Positions 9,961 through 18,508 of a stretch of DNA of 64,000 nucleotides are shown here, piece by piece. Under the pieces are notes generated by a model. That model was given only the letters and a program-made list of their open reading frames with translations, had not been told where the DNA came from and searched no databases. The position numbers and the translations under genes were made by a program. The stretch is from CAXQZM01 sp965229645 (lineage in GTDB: Bacteria; Pseudomonadota; Alphaproteobacteria; UBA7985), in NCBI GenBank assembly GCA_965229645.1, contig OZ245893.1:1488001-1552000 (forward strand). Reading direction: 5' to 3'. Position 1 is the stretch's first letter, and each line of letters begins with the position of its first letter.

Positions 9961-9983
9961 CCCATTCAACAGCTAACCCCCGC

Positions 9984-10795
9984 CTAGGTGGGGATTAGCT
10001 GGGGGTTGAAGAATACCTCTTTAGGCGTTTTGTAGTTGAGAACTTTTCTTGATCTATTGTTCAACAGATTTTCGATACGGTCAAGCTTTCGCTCGCAGAG
10101 ATTTTTCAAGTTTGAGGATTTTGGTAGATACTGTCGAACCAAGCCATTTGTGTGTTCGCCCCGCCCCCGCTGCCAGGAGTGGTAGGGTTTAGCGAAATAG
10201 AAGTTAGCGCCGAGCGCGATAGCAATTGCCTCATGTCCTGCGAACTCCTTGCCGTTGTCAGCGGTCATGATTAGCACCGCGATCTTGTTGTCTCCAAGGC
10301 GCTTAGAAAGCGCATTTGTAACATGGATTGCGCTCTTGTCAGGGATCTTAGAGGGTACGCAATACTTGGAGCTACGATCGACGGCACTCACCACAGCACC
10401 CTGATGCTTGGCCCCGATAATGGTGTCGAGTTCCCAGTCCCCCAATCGCTGCTTCTTTTCAACGATTTCAGGACGTTCGTCTATATCCACTCGCCCAGGA
10501 ATACGACCACGACCGCCATATGACCCGCTACGCTTGTTGTATTTTTTGCCGCGATGACGAAGGTTCTTGTACAGATCACCACCAGATTTTTGTCTGCCCA
10601 GACATGTTGATAAATCCACTCGTGGCTTAAGGCGACGTCCATCTCCTGGGACATGCGACCACTGATCTGTTTGGGCGACCATTGCTTTGCCAATCCCTCA
10701 TGAATGAAAGTGATGGCCTCCGCGCTGGCCTTGATGGGTCGCTTGAACGTAAGCGTCCGTTGTGGGCGCTCTGGCGCTGACGCTTTAGCTTGCTA
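9984..10795 (-). pseudogene. IS30-family transposase, frameshifted and 5'-truncated
   Basis: The C-terminal catalytic domain is readable at 10682-9984: GDWELDTIIGAKHQGAVVSAV (first Asp), LIMTADNGKEF (second Asp), FYFAKPYHSWQRGRGEHTNG (Glu). The upstream portion, KQWSPKQISGRMSQEMDVAL with SHEWIYQHVWADK, is in another frame (10693-10590), so there is a frameshift near 10590. The N-terminal DNA-binding region stops at the IS66 junction near 10796, where an in-frame stop lies. A GC-rich inverted repeat at the 3' end (about 9976-10001) may be its terminator. Not functional. Confidence 0.85.
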
Positions 10796-10836
10796 AGTGC
10801 CCGCTCAACAGAGCGGACACTTGAAGGAGGTAAGTT

Positions 10837-11277
10837 ATGTTGGATCGGGTCAAGCGTCGACGTTGGTCGGCTTCGGAGAAGCTAGAGATCTGCGATCAAG
10901 CCAGAGTTCCAGGTGTTTCAGTGGCGCAGGTTGCGCGTCGGTATGCGCTGAACGCGACTATGCTCCACGGTTGGCTCAAGGATTCGCGTTTTGGTGGAGG
11001 TCATGGGTCTGGGAAGGATGTGCCCCACGGGGGCGGTGGTGAGGTTTCGGGGTCAGCGTTTTACGAAGTGTCGGTGTCTTCAGACCCTACGCCTGTTCGG
11101 ATGAACGTAGAAGTCCCCCAATCCCGTGTTTCAGGCCCTGCGGAGGCGCGCGTTTCTAAGGGCAGTCTGCATGCCTTGCGTGTTGACCTGTCTTTGAGCG
11201 ATGGCCGTCGCGTCCTGATTGAGGGAGCAACGAACTTGGCGGCGATTTTGGCTTTGGTTGAGGGATTATCCGATTGA
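10837..11277 (+). CDS. tnpA: IS66 accessory protein TnpA (146 aa)
   Basis: An N-terminal helix-turn-helix of the transposase_8 type (RRRWSASEKLEICDQARVPG then VAQVARRYALNATMLHGWL, residues 5-48) is followed by a glycine-rich linker and a short C-terminal domain. This fits IS66 OrfA. Its stop overlaps the tnpB start (TTG at 11274), as expected for coupled translation. SD AAGGAGG lies nine bases upstream of ATG 10837. Its known role is auxiliary to transposition. Confidence 0.9.
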   Translation: MLDRVKRRRWSASEKLEICDQARVPGVSVAQVARRYALNATMLHGWLKDSRFGGGHGSGKDVPHGGGGEVSGSAFYEVSVSSDPTPVRMNVEVPQSRVSGPAEARVSKGSLHALRVDLSLSDGRRVLIEGATNLAAILALVEGLSD

Positions 11278-11603
11278 TCCCCGTCACCTCCAACATACGG
11301 GTCTGGTTAGCGGCGGGCGTCACCGACATGCGCCGTGGTTTTGACACCCTAGCCGCTCAGACGGAAGCGGTTTTGAAGCTTGATCCCTATTGTGGTCACT
11401 TGTTCGTATTCCGAGGGCGGCGCGGAGACCTGCTCAAGATCATCTGGTGGGAGTCCCAGGGGGCTTGTCTTTTCACCAAGCGCCTGGAGAGGGGACGGTT
11501 CGTTTGGCCTGCCACCAAGGACGGTAAGATCAGCGTGACACCCGCCCAGCTTTCCATGCTTTTGGAAGGGATTGATTGGCGAATGCCCAAGAAGACTTGG
11601 TGA
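11274..11603 (+). CDS. tnpB: IS66 accessory protein TnpB (109 aa)
   Basis: This is the compact IS66 OrfB family (PF05717): VWLAAGVTDMRRGFDTLAAQ near residue 10, LFVFRGRRGDLLKIIWWESQG near 43, KRLERGRFVWP near 70. Full length. It starts with TTG overlapping the tnpA stop. Its biochemical function is unknown, but it is required for IS66 movement. Confidence 0.93.
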   Translation: MIPVTSNIRVWLAAGVTDMRRGFDTLAAQTEAVLKLDPYCGHLFVFRGRRGDLLKIIWWESQGACLFTKRLERGRFVWPATKDGKISVTPAQLSMLLEGIDWRMPKKTW

Positions 11604-11727
11604 CCTTTGAGCGGAGAATAGGACGCTCGAAGTTCCCTGATTTAGATCGCCATTTTTAGGCATTTTTCCCCTGTTTTTGCATCTTTAGGATTCACTCCAA
11701 AAGCCTTTTCTGCTATAGGTTTTGGCG

Positions 11728-12492
11728 ATGCTTGAGATCGCCAACATCACCTCAGAAGACCCCGCAGAACTGCGGGCAATCATCCGTCTTTTTGCCGACG
11801 AGGTCAAAACCCTTACCCTGAAGGTTCAACACCTCGAACATCAACTCCATGGCCACAAGCGCCATCGTTTTGGATCAACTGCAGAGAACTCAGATCAACT
11901 CAGCCTAAACTTTGCTGAAGATGAAGAGGTGGCCAAGGCGGCAGCTGATCAAGCTGGGCCTGACACTTGTGATGTCAATCAACCCACTGACAAGAAGCGC
12001 AAGCGGCGACACAGCCGTAAGCCCTTGCCTGATCATCTTGATCGCAACGATCAGGTTCTCTGCCCTGGTGATACGTGCGGCGAGTGCGGCGGTCACCTCA
12101 AGACCCTGGGCGAGGATGTTACCGAAGAACTGGAGTATGTGCCAGGACGATTTGTGGTCAACCGCTTCGTGCGGCCTCGCAAAGCCTGTTCAGGGTGTGA
12201 GGCCTTTGCCCAAGCCCCCCTGCCGTCGCGTCCAATTGAACGCGGTAGGCCTGGCCCTGGTCTCCTCGCCCATGTCTTGGTCAGCAAGTATGCCGACCAT
12301 CTCCCCCTCTATCGCCAGGAGAAGATCTATGAACGTGAGGGCATCGATCTAAATCGCACCACCATGGCCGATTGGGTGGGGCGTTCCACCAAGCTCCTGG
12401 AACCGCTTTCCGATGCCATCGCTAAAATCGTTCGCGATGGTCAAGCCTTGTTCGCCGATGATACGACCGTCAAGATGCAGGCCCCTGGTCAT
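11728..12492 (+). pseudogene. tnpC: IS66 transposase TnpC, N-terminal half only
   Basis: From ATG 11728 (a TTG six bases upstream is also possible) the protein shows an N-terminal coiled region with RHRFGSTAEN, the zinc-binding-type segment (CPGDTCGECGG, then CSGCEAFAQAP) and the first DDE motif (ALFADDTTVKMQAPG). It then runs into the terminal repeat of ISAs1 at 12493. About half of the usual ~520 residues are missing, including the remaining catalytic residues, so it is inactive. Confidence 0.9.
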
Positions 12493-13685
12493 CAGGGCAA
12501 TCGCACTTCAAAATCCTTGAATGAGTGTCTTTAAGAACTCGTTGCTCCATCCCGCGCGTTTGAACTTGACGCGATTTGAGGACTTGTCGTTGTTAGCCTT
12601 TATGATGTTCAAAGCAATGCGCCGTAAGGCAGCAAAGTTTGCAGGTGCGTTGCCCTTTCTCGCACGATGGAAGTCCTCGTTCATCACGACATCTAGGGAC
12701 CAATGTAAACTATTTTCAATCTGCCAATGACCACGGATTAGATTGGCAGCCTCCTGAGCGGTGCTCTGCTTTGACATAAGATAAGTCCGCTCTTCTTGGC
12801 TAACTTTCCCATCAACTTCACGCTTATACAACACATGGACGAAAGCAGAAAGGTGGGGCCAATCATGGGTTTGTGTCACATAATCTGGGACTTCATAAAC
12901 TCTATAGCGGCGCTCCTCAATACGGCCATGGTCAGCATCCGTGGAACTGTACTCATTCGCCCAAGTCGTTTGTGGGTCTGCAATACAGGTCTGAATATCG
13001 TTCATCAACCCCTTCTGGTTGGCCCTGAGTTGTATGCAATACTCTGCACCTTGAGCGGCGATCAGTTCGCAGGTCTCGCGTTGGCAGTGCAGGGCGTCGG
13101 CGGTAAGAGTGATACCACGAATATCAAGCATCTGGATCAACTCACGCAGCGCTAAAATCTCACTGCCTGCCTTAGCGCTTTGAGTAATACCAAGACTTAA
13201 CCGCGCCCCATGGGCAAACGCTGTGACCAGGTTAAGGTTTGACTTCTTGGCAGCTTTATCAAAGCTCCCACGCAACTCCTTACCATCAATAGCAATGGCC
13301 TTTTGCTTTTCATCAGTGTTTGCAAAATCAGCTTGAAACTTTTCAAAAAACGCCTGAAAACTGTCTGGCTTCATCAACTGAAACAGGCGTGAAAATGCGT
13401 CGTGACTGGGTAAACCCAGAGGAAGTTCCAGAAACTCGCGCAAAAAATCCTCCTTGCTGCGAGCAAAATGTTCCATGTCCACTGCCGTTTCACCCCCACA
13501 TAGGGCGCACAAAAGGCTTATCGTCATCAAGTCGCAGAACTTGTGACGTGGGGCATTGCTCGTGCGAGGATCATCTAACTCGTTGAAATAATTGACTAGT
13601 AAGGGCATGTGTCGGCTCCATCTCGTGATGGAGACCGCCGAGTCCCTTTAGAACAAATTGTCAACTCTCAAGTGCGATTCCCCTG
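12493..13685 (-). mobile_element. ISAs1-family insertion sequence, copy 2 (1193 bp)
   Basis: Same termini and length as copy 1, in opposite orientation. The flanks are CCCTGGTCAT on the left and AGCTCCTGCG on the right, so no target duplication is present. The left flank is IS66 tnpC and the right flank is a truncated cassette gene. A deletion or recombination has therefore removed sequence on at least one side after insertion. Confidence 0.95.
12508..13608 (-). CDS. ISAs1-family transposase (366 aa), copy 2
   Basis: Nearly identical to the protein at 7386-8486, with the same DDE motifs (AIDGKELRGSF, LTADALHCQ, HWQIENSLHWSLDVVMNED) and full length. A handful of substitutions (for example QLRANQKG for QLKANQKG) show two separate but closely related copies. 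Intact, so it could mobilise both elements. Confidence 0.95.
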   Translation of the reverse strand: MPLLVNYFNELDDPRTSNAPRHKFCDLMTISLLCALCGGETAVDMEHFARSKEDFLREFLELPLGLPSHDAFSRLFQLMKPDSFQAFFEKFQADFANTDEKQKAIAIDGKELRGSFDKAAKKSNLNLVTAFAHGARLSLGITQSAKAGSEILALRELIQMLDIRGITLTADALHCQRETCELIAAQGAEYCIQLRANQKGLMNDIQTCIADPQTTWANEYSSTDADHGRIEERRYRVYEVPDYVTQTHDWPHLSAFVHVLYKREVDGKVSQEERTYLMSKQSTAQEAANLIRGHWQIENSLHWSLDVVMNEDFHRARKGNAPANFAALRRIALNIIKANNDKSSNRVKFKRAGWSNEFLKTLIQGF

Positions 13686-13796
13686 AGCTCCTGCGCCATG
13701 CCACACTCGAATCTTGTATATTTCTTTATAGTGCGCTCGCCAATTTTTTGGCGGCTTAAAAGCACTTAAGCACTCTTCGTATGTATCAGGTAACAT
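13686..13796 (-). pseudogene. Cassette gene C, N-terminal remnant
   Basis: From ATG 13796 the frame reads MLPDTYEECLSAFKPPKNW and continues to KIRVWHGAG at the ISAs1 junction. This is the same start as the 148-aa gene at 18042-18488, in the same position 20 bp after gene B. ISAs1 copy 2 or the associated deletion removed the remaining three quarters. Confidence 0.75.
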
Positions 13797-13816
13797 TTGT
13801 TTACCACCCCTCAAAG

Positions 13817-14325
13817 TCAATAAATCTGATAAGCCAGATCGGAATTCTCAAAAATAAATCCAATCGAAGCACCACTAGCTGTTAAGTTCCCTGGTCCACC
13901 ATACTTATAATGATCGGGCCAGTTCACCAGACCTCTATCATCCGAAACAATATTGATTGTATCTGTATTACTTAAGCCAAATGCCTCTGGTTTTTTTACA
14001 ATAATAGATATAGATGTATCGCCCAGCTGATTTCCAGATGCAAACCTGTTATGGTGTGCTTGAGTCATATCAAAACCTGGATCGATAACACTTGACGAAT
14101 TGGAATCACACCAATTCTTACGCCTAAGTTGATTATCACTATAATTTCCTGGCGACAAATCTTCCATGACTTCATACTAAGTCTACTGGGTTATTACAAC
14201 TCTTGACCCACTAGTTGTCCGCATATCCAACCCGATCGGGATCTTCACCAAGCTAATTGCTGGGCCAGCATCTAAAACTAGCCTTGCATCTTCACGCATG
14301 AGACCAAAAGACCTACGCAGCACGG
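13817..14325 (-). pseudogene. LDTG-motif gene (B), degenerate copy 2
   Basis: The C-terminal 116 codons from 14167 are open and about 80% like residues 53-168 of the 18509-19015 protein (NHNRFASGNQLGDTSIS is near identical in both). The N-terminal part is readable upstream (ARLVLDAGPAISLVKIPIG) but contains two in-frame stops near 14175 (VVITQ, stop, T, stop, YEVMED). An ATG at 14167 could still give a truncated product. A copy of gene C follows, but only as a remnant. Confidence 0.7.
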
Positions 14326-14382
14326 CTCACTCATCTCCCCTGAGTGGTTTGAAACCCATTTATTCATTAATTGGTAAGCGCC

Positions 14383-14739
14383 CTATCTGTTAGGGTCAAT
14401 GGCATCTTTGTAACAAGAGACTTCAGCACAAGTCATGGCAATGTCTAAACCACTAGTTCGAATCCACAACCTAGCCCCTCCCGCACTAGGGAAGAGATCA
14501 ATAAATTCATCTGAATTGTTTTTGAAGTGCTCCAATATCGCATCTTTCTCGGCCAGAGTATATGCGTTTATACCTGAAGCATCTATTGGGCCACCCGCAC
14601 CTGCAATTACTGACTGATCTACACCATTGTACAGCATCGTTGTGCCAGGCGGCCTACCAGAAAATGCACCATTTGCTATAGCTAACTCTAGGTCTTGTAG
14701 AGTATTTATTTGACTCCAATCTATAACGAAATTTTCCAA
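14383..14739 (-). CDS. Cassette gene A: homologue of the giant RTX protein N-terminus (118 aa)
   Basis: It starts with TTG six bases after the stop of the preceding frameshifted gene. The 118 residues can be laid along the first ~105 residues of the rebuilt RTX protein: MENFVIDWSQ against MTDFNLYDLS, TTMLYNGVDQSVIAGAGG against NSMFYSGIRDASGIYANSG, and LWIRTSGLDIAMT against QFLYQSELSPFAAMS. It then ends with AEVSCYKDAID. It may be a stand-alone N-terminal domain or a truncated relic of a larger protein. Tails of the same gene survive at 9688-9743 and 19085-19140. No known family is recognised. Confidence 0.5.
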   Translation of the reverse strand: MENFVIDWSQINTLQDLELAIANGAFSGRPPGTTMLYNGVDQSVIAGAGGPIDASGINAYTLAEKDAILEHFKNNSDEFIDLFPSAGGARLWIRTSGLDIAMTCAEVSCYKDAIDPNR

Positions 14740-14744
14740 TTTGA

Positions 14745-15373
14745 TTACCCTCCCATCCCCAAGTAAGACTTGGCATCTTCAGTAAAAGCACTGCTCGCAT
14801 CCATTTGCTTCTCATCTATCCCAAAACCAAATTCGCCAAATAAGTCGGGAATAAGATCACTCATTTCCAAAGTAACATCTGAGGGCGGAAGGCTTATCCG
14901 CTCGCCACGCCAATAGTCTGCCCAGCTAACGCCCTGAAAAAAACCGTTTTCGCTAAAGCCTTTCTTACCAACCGATTATTAGTTCTGACTTCTGCACCTA
15001 CAGAGTTTTGGGAATAAACCTTCTGGTCATATATAGGCAGGGAGAAATAGCCAATCTTAAATCTGTCCTTCTCCAAAACTCCTGAAGCCTCGGGCGATGC
15101 AGGATGTGTAAACTTCGAATGAAAATCTAAAGTTGTAAAGCTCATCACATGTGAAAAATAGCGAAAAATAAAACTCAGAGGACACTCTCCAAATATCGGA
15201 GATCTCATCTCAATAAAAACTTCATCCAAATTAGTTCGTATGGACATGACACTATCGAAATCTGCCCAATCTCCTTCAAGCCAATAAAAAAAACTCTCTC
15301 CATTCAAAGCTTCTAAAACGCGTCTGGGAAGTTCTCTGGAATACTCTATCTTTTTTACTGTTTTCTCTGTCAT
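14745..15373 (-). pseudogene. Unknown gene, frameshifted in a seven-base A/T run (about 209 aa restored)
   Basis: The frame from ATG 15373 (SD GGAG eight bases upstream) runs 159 residues. After ALAKTVFF it passes a run of seven T at about 14937-14943. One extra base there restores QGVSWADYWRGERISLPPSD and continues to a stop at 14745, just before gene A. The 629-bp span is one base short of 210 codons, consistent with a single-base loss. I do not recognise the protein. It has no signal peptide or membrane segment. It could also be slippage-corrected in vivo. Confidence 0.6.
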
Positions 15374-15424
15374 TTTGCAATCTCCGTTGCTCTACTTACC
15401 GTTAACGATACACGAAATCAATGC

Positions 15425-15530
15425 AAAATATTAGTTTTCCTAATTTTTTTTCTGCGCTCGACCAACTTTCGTGATTATGTATCATGAAGGCTCTTAAGGT
15501 CGGGTGCCATAGGTTTTGATCCTGCCTTGC
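15425..15530 (-). repeat. Cassette upstream element, copy 2
   Basis: It shares GCTCGACCAACTTTCGT and TTATGT(N)ATCATGAA with 9830-9875, and the same layout with 19230-19270. It lies directly upstream of the frameshifted gene at 15373, in the place expected of a promoter or leader. No recognisable -35/-10 pair can be named with confidence. Confidence 0.5.
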
Positions 15531-15531
15531 T

Positions 15532-16029
15532 CTAAGTTAAGAAGTGGTTTTCGTTGAGGCCGTGTCCCTTACTTAAAATACGGACTTGGAAGTCGCTGCC
15601 TTTGATCCATATCTCTGTCTCATCATTGGTCTCGGTGATGATCAGGTCGGCGAAGCTGACGCCCAGCTCTGATAGATCGATACGATCTTCTGCGCTGTCG
15701 AAATCCCCAATAACGTCGATCCACTCAGCAATACTATCGTCAAGGGCATTAAACTTGAACGTATCTGCGCCCGCGCCACCGTAAAGAAGATCTGCGCCCG
15801 CGCCCCCAATCAGCAAATCGTTGCTGTCGCCGCCGAAGAGCTGGTCGGCGCCCAGGCCACCATAGAGCTCGTCCGCCCCTTGATCACCATGGAGAATATC
15901 ATTCTTGGTGCCGCCATTTAAGGTATCATTGCCCTCGCCACCACGAAGCAAGTCTTTGCCTGCATCGCCATGGAGAAGGTCATCCTCTGCGCCGCCGTCC
16001 AGCATGTCTTCGCCGTGGCCACCTTTGAG
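15532..16029 (-). pseudogene. Second RTX protein, C-terminal part
   Basis: RTX nonapeptides (GGHGEDMLDGGAEDDLLHG, then several GGxGADxLxGG units) are followed by the serralysin-type C-terminal region DTFKFNALDDSIAEWIDVIG, then FDSAEDRIDLSELG, ending NENHFLT. That end resembles type I secretion-signal regions of RTX proteins. Removing the IS1380 plus one target repeat (1828 bp) joins it in frame with 17853-17971: the junction codons become GADTLKGGHGED, a perfect RTX unit. The gene is interrupted, so this piece lacks a start. Confidence 0.85.
16025..16029. repeat. Target-site duplication of IS1380, left
   Basis: TTGAG directly outside the left terminus; repeated at 17853-17857. Confidence 0.85.
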
Positions 16030-17852
16030 CCTGCCTTATTCATGAAGATGGCAAATTTTGGAACGAGATCGGGTTTAGGCGGGGTTTTGAGGCAGGATGC
16101 GTTGGAGATTTTGAGCATCGAACGATTTGTTGAGGGCCCTGGGGGCACTACGGCGTAAATTTGGGAACAGGATCGAGTATCTGGGGTGTTTTTTGCTTCT
16201 TTGGCGCAGAGGTGATGGGTCGCCAGATCATCGAGGAGGGCGGCAAGGTTTTCAGGACAGTCTATTTTGCGCTCTGATTTTATGGTGGTGGCCATGCCAT
16301 GCGGTTGATGGCTGGCCATATCAGGCTCCAAAAGTGCTGTGCACTTTGGGCAACGATTAGGATTGCGCGGCGAGCATGGATGGTTATGCGGGCGCCGATT
16401 GAGAGCACGCGTTCACGATAGCGGCGCAAGCTCCAGCCAGTGCGCGTAGCGGTTTCCATACACCGTCGACCAGCGTGCATCAGACCATAAGCCAGCAGAT
16501 TGAGTAACAGAAGGGCTTCGTTACGGGCGAAGGCCTCAGCCTCAGCCTTGGTCTCAACCTCAGCCTTGGTCTCAGCCTCAGCTTCGGGCTTGGATGGGGA
16601 GGACGGGGAGGAGCCTTTGGTGTCCTTCCTGGTCCGCACTGTCGATGACAGGGTCGGGCCCAGCACGTCCATCAACTCACCGAAGCTGTTTTCGGCTGCG
16701 CCACGTTTGCGGTAAAGCGCCAGCAGGTCCTGGGCAGGCATATGATCTTGTGTGAAGTTGGTGATCAGCCAGAAGCGATCCAGCAACAACTGGCCTGGCC
16801 GCTCGACGACAACCAGAACAACCCGCCGCGCCTTCGACCATGGCCCCGCCTGATAATCCATCTCGTGAAACTGCTCCCCGCCATCTTCTGGTGGGCATCC
16901 TTCTGGACGATTCATATTTGGGGCCGCTAGTCGGTCTAGGACTGAGTTGCTGCCTAGCCGCGCCACGTAGGAGATGCCGCGCTCCTCAAGTCCGCCCAGC
17001 ACCTTCTCACACGGAAAGCCCGCATCCATGCGCACCGTCGCTACCTGACACAGCTTCGTCTTCGCCCGATCAATCAGCTCCAGAATGAAGCTGAGCGCTC
17101 CGTCGGCGGTGTGGACACTGCCCTTGCGAAGCCGTGCGTCCAGCAAATCTCCAGTCTCGGCAATGCCAGCAATGATCGGGTGATACATGCGTTGACGATA
17201 GTGCCCGTTCCAAGCTGAACCAGGCTGCTTGCCATGCACCTCGATGGGCAGACTGTCCACATCAAGGGTCAGATATCGAGGGCGGTGTCCCCGACGCTCG
17301 GCCCGCAGGCGACGGCCAGTCAGTTCCATCACGCTCTCGCGTAAGACCTGAAGGTTGGATTCGCTGGAGAGCAAATCAAGCAACCGCGACAAGGTAGGTT
17401 GCGAGGGCAGATGGCGCTCTTGGTCCAGAGGCGTCGTGCTGCGCCTGCACGAAGTTGACAGCCGAAACGCCGGATCATAGCGTAGCGCATCAGCATCGTC
17501 TTGATCTCGCCAACCCTGACCCAAAAGCAGAACCCTCGTTCGCAAGAGTTCAGGCAAAGAGTAGATCACCTGGTGGGGACAGCGCGTATCCTCAAGCCGA
17601 GCCATCAGCCACGAGATGATACCTGAGCGCTCCATCAACTCGCGCTGCACAATGGCACCGCCGTCTCCGCTCAGATGCTCGGCCCGGCTCTCAACAGAAA
17701 GACTCCGGTTGAATGATGTTGTGAATAGAGGTAGTGTTTCACCCATGGCGTGGCTCGGTCCTGTTTATCGCGTCTATCGCTAAAGACTTGATTCTACAGT
17801 GTTTTCCGCGTCACGCCATACAAATCAACCGATCAGACGCGAATAAGAGGGG
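16030..17852 (-). mobile_element. IS1380-family insertion sequence (1823 bp)
   Basis: The termini are imperfect inverted repeats: CCTGCCTTATTCATG on the left, and CCCCTCTTATTCGCG on the complement of the right end. Five-base direct repeats TTGAG flank the element. It sits in the second RTX gene, and excision in silico restores the RTX frame exactly, confirming the boundaries. The 250 bp between the transposase and the left end (16030-16279) hold no separate gene. Confidence 0.92.
16280..17746 (-). CDS. IS1380-family transposase (488 aa)
   Basis: This is a DDE transposase of the IS1380 group. LTLDVDSLPIEVHGKQPGSA near residue 190 carries the first Asp, TVRMDAGFPCEKVL near 247 the second, and RKRGAAENSFGELMDVLGP near 360 the catalytic Glu. 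Between the Glu motif and the C-terminal helices there is a low-complexity Ala/Glu/Lys/Thr insert (about 16535-16600) made of short DNA repeats, longer than in usual family members. The frame is open throughout, so the enzyme is probably active. Confidence 0.93.
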   Translation of the reverse strand: MGETLPLFTTSFNRSLSVESRAEHLSGDGGAIVQRELMERSGIISWLMARLEDTRCPHQVIYSLPELLRTRVLLLGQGWRDQDDADALRYDPAFRLSTSCRRSTTPLDQERHLPSQPTLSRLLDLLSSESNLQVLRESVMELTGRRLRAERRGHRPRYLTLDVDSLPIEVHGKQPGSAWNGHYRQRMYHPIIAGIAETGDLLDARLRKGSVHTADGALSFILELIDRAKTKLCQVATVRMDAGFPCEKVLGGLEERGISYVARLGSNSVLDRLAAPNMNRPEGCPPEDGGEQFHEMDYQAGPWSKARRVVLVVVERPGQLLLDRFWLITNFTQDHMPAQDLLALYRKRGAAENSFGELMDVLGPTLSSTVRTRKDTKGSSPSSPSKPEAEAETKAEVETKAEAEAFARNEALLLLNLLAYGLMHAGRRCMETATRTGWSLRRYRERVLSIGARITIHARRAILIVAQSAQHFWSLIWPAINRMAWPPP

Positions 17853-17857
17853 TTGAG
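17853..17857. repeat. Target-site duplication of IS1380, right
   Basis: Second TTGAG, directly outside the right terminus at 17852. Confidence 0.85.
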
Positions 17858-18042
17858 GGTATCTGCACCGTGCTGACCACAAATCTGGTCGTTTCCCCGA
17901 CCACCGCCAATGATGTCACCATTGGTGCCGCCATCAATATAGTCATCGCCAGCACCACCGTCGAGCAAATCGGTTCAAGGCCACCTGGCGTCTGCATTAA
18001 ACTATATTCAGCGCCTGTATCTAGAACATTAACTTGCGACAT
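17853..18042 (-). pseudogene. Second RTX protein, N-terminal part (frameshifted)
   Basis: ATG 18042 overlaps the stop of the 148-aa gene (TAATG). The start MSQVNVLDTGAEYSLMQTPG repeats the N-terminal motif of gene B (VLDTGAAFSLVKTLGGL). After GGLE, near 17973, the frame shifts and RTX units follow in frame +1 (DLLDGGAGDDYIDGG, GGGRGNDQICG) up to the IS1380 junction. So this gene carried both a frameshift and an IS insertion. The shared N-terminus suggests that the motif marks a common secretion or processing signal; this is inference. Confidence 0.7.
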
Positions 18043-18488
18043 TATTCATCTCCTACAACAGATGTATTCAGCATAATTCTGGCCCTTATCTTAACAAGAT
18101 TCTTAGGAATAAGGCCAATGTATGTCTTATAGGCTAAGGAGTCGACTCCCTGAAGCGCAGATATTGTATTGCCCAAGTTATTGACTTCAGAATAATAGTT
18201 TTGAAAATTTCCTGTCTCTCGTAAGCATTCCCAGGGGTATTCTTCGTCGTCTATAGGTTCCATGTCGTTTTGACGAAGATAATTATCTCGCTCGGTTCCT
18301 TTTCTTGCACAATCTAAGATGTCTGGCTCATTGAGAGCCCAAAAGAAATAGGGTAGAACATCATCAATGTGCTTGGTAGTTTCTTCGCCACACCACACTC
18401 GAATTCTATATATTTCTTTATAGTGCGCTCGCCAATTTTTTGGCGGCTTAAAAGCACTTAAGCACTCTTCGTATGTATCAGGTAACAT
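18042..18488 (-). CDS. Cassette gene C: unknown acidic protein (148 aa)
   Basis: ATG 18488 lies 20 bp after the gene B stop, and the stop overlaps the ATG of the second RTX gene by one base, so three genes appear coupled. The sequence is soluble and acidic (IDDVLPYFFWALNEPDILDC, NDMEPIDDEEYPWE). It has no signal peptide or membrane helix and matches no family I can name. A truncated twin lies at 13686-13796 in the same position after gene B. A small cytoplasmic protein next to a secreted repeat protein could be an immunity partner, but nothing in the sequence proves it. Confidence 0.65.
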   Translation of the reverse strand: MLPDTYEECLSAFKPPKNWRAHYKEIYRIRVWCGEETTKHIDDVLPYFFWALNEPDILDCARKGTERDNYLRQNDMEPIDDEEYPWECLRETGNFQNYYSEVNNLGNTISALQGVDSLAYKTYIGLIPKNLVKIRARIMLNTSVVGDE

Positions 18489-18508
18489 TTGTTAACCACC
18501 CCTCAAAG

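Larger units (their letters stand above)
10793..12492 (+). mobile_element. IS66-family element, 3'-truncated
   Basis: The element has the standard IS66 order tnpA-tnpB-tnpC on the plus strand. The left end lies near CTAAGTGCCCGCTC, abutting the IS30 fragment. It stops at 12492 where ISAs1 copy 2 begins. The rest of tnpC and the right end are absent beyond 13685, so they were deleted. Confidence 0.85.

Noticed and set aside
7309..13685. Composite transposon bounded by the two inverted ISAs1 copies
   Set aside because: Copy 1 has its own perfect 10-bp duplication and copy 2 has none, so they did not move together as one unit; the cargo is IS debris and cassette relics.
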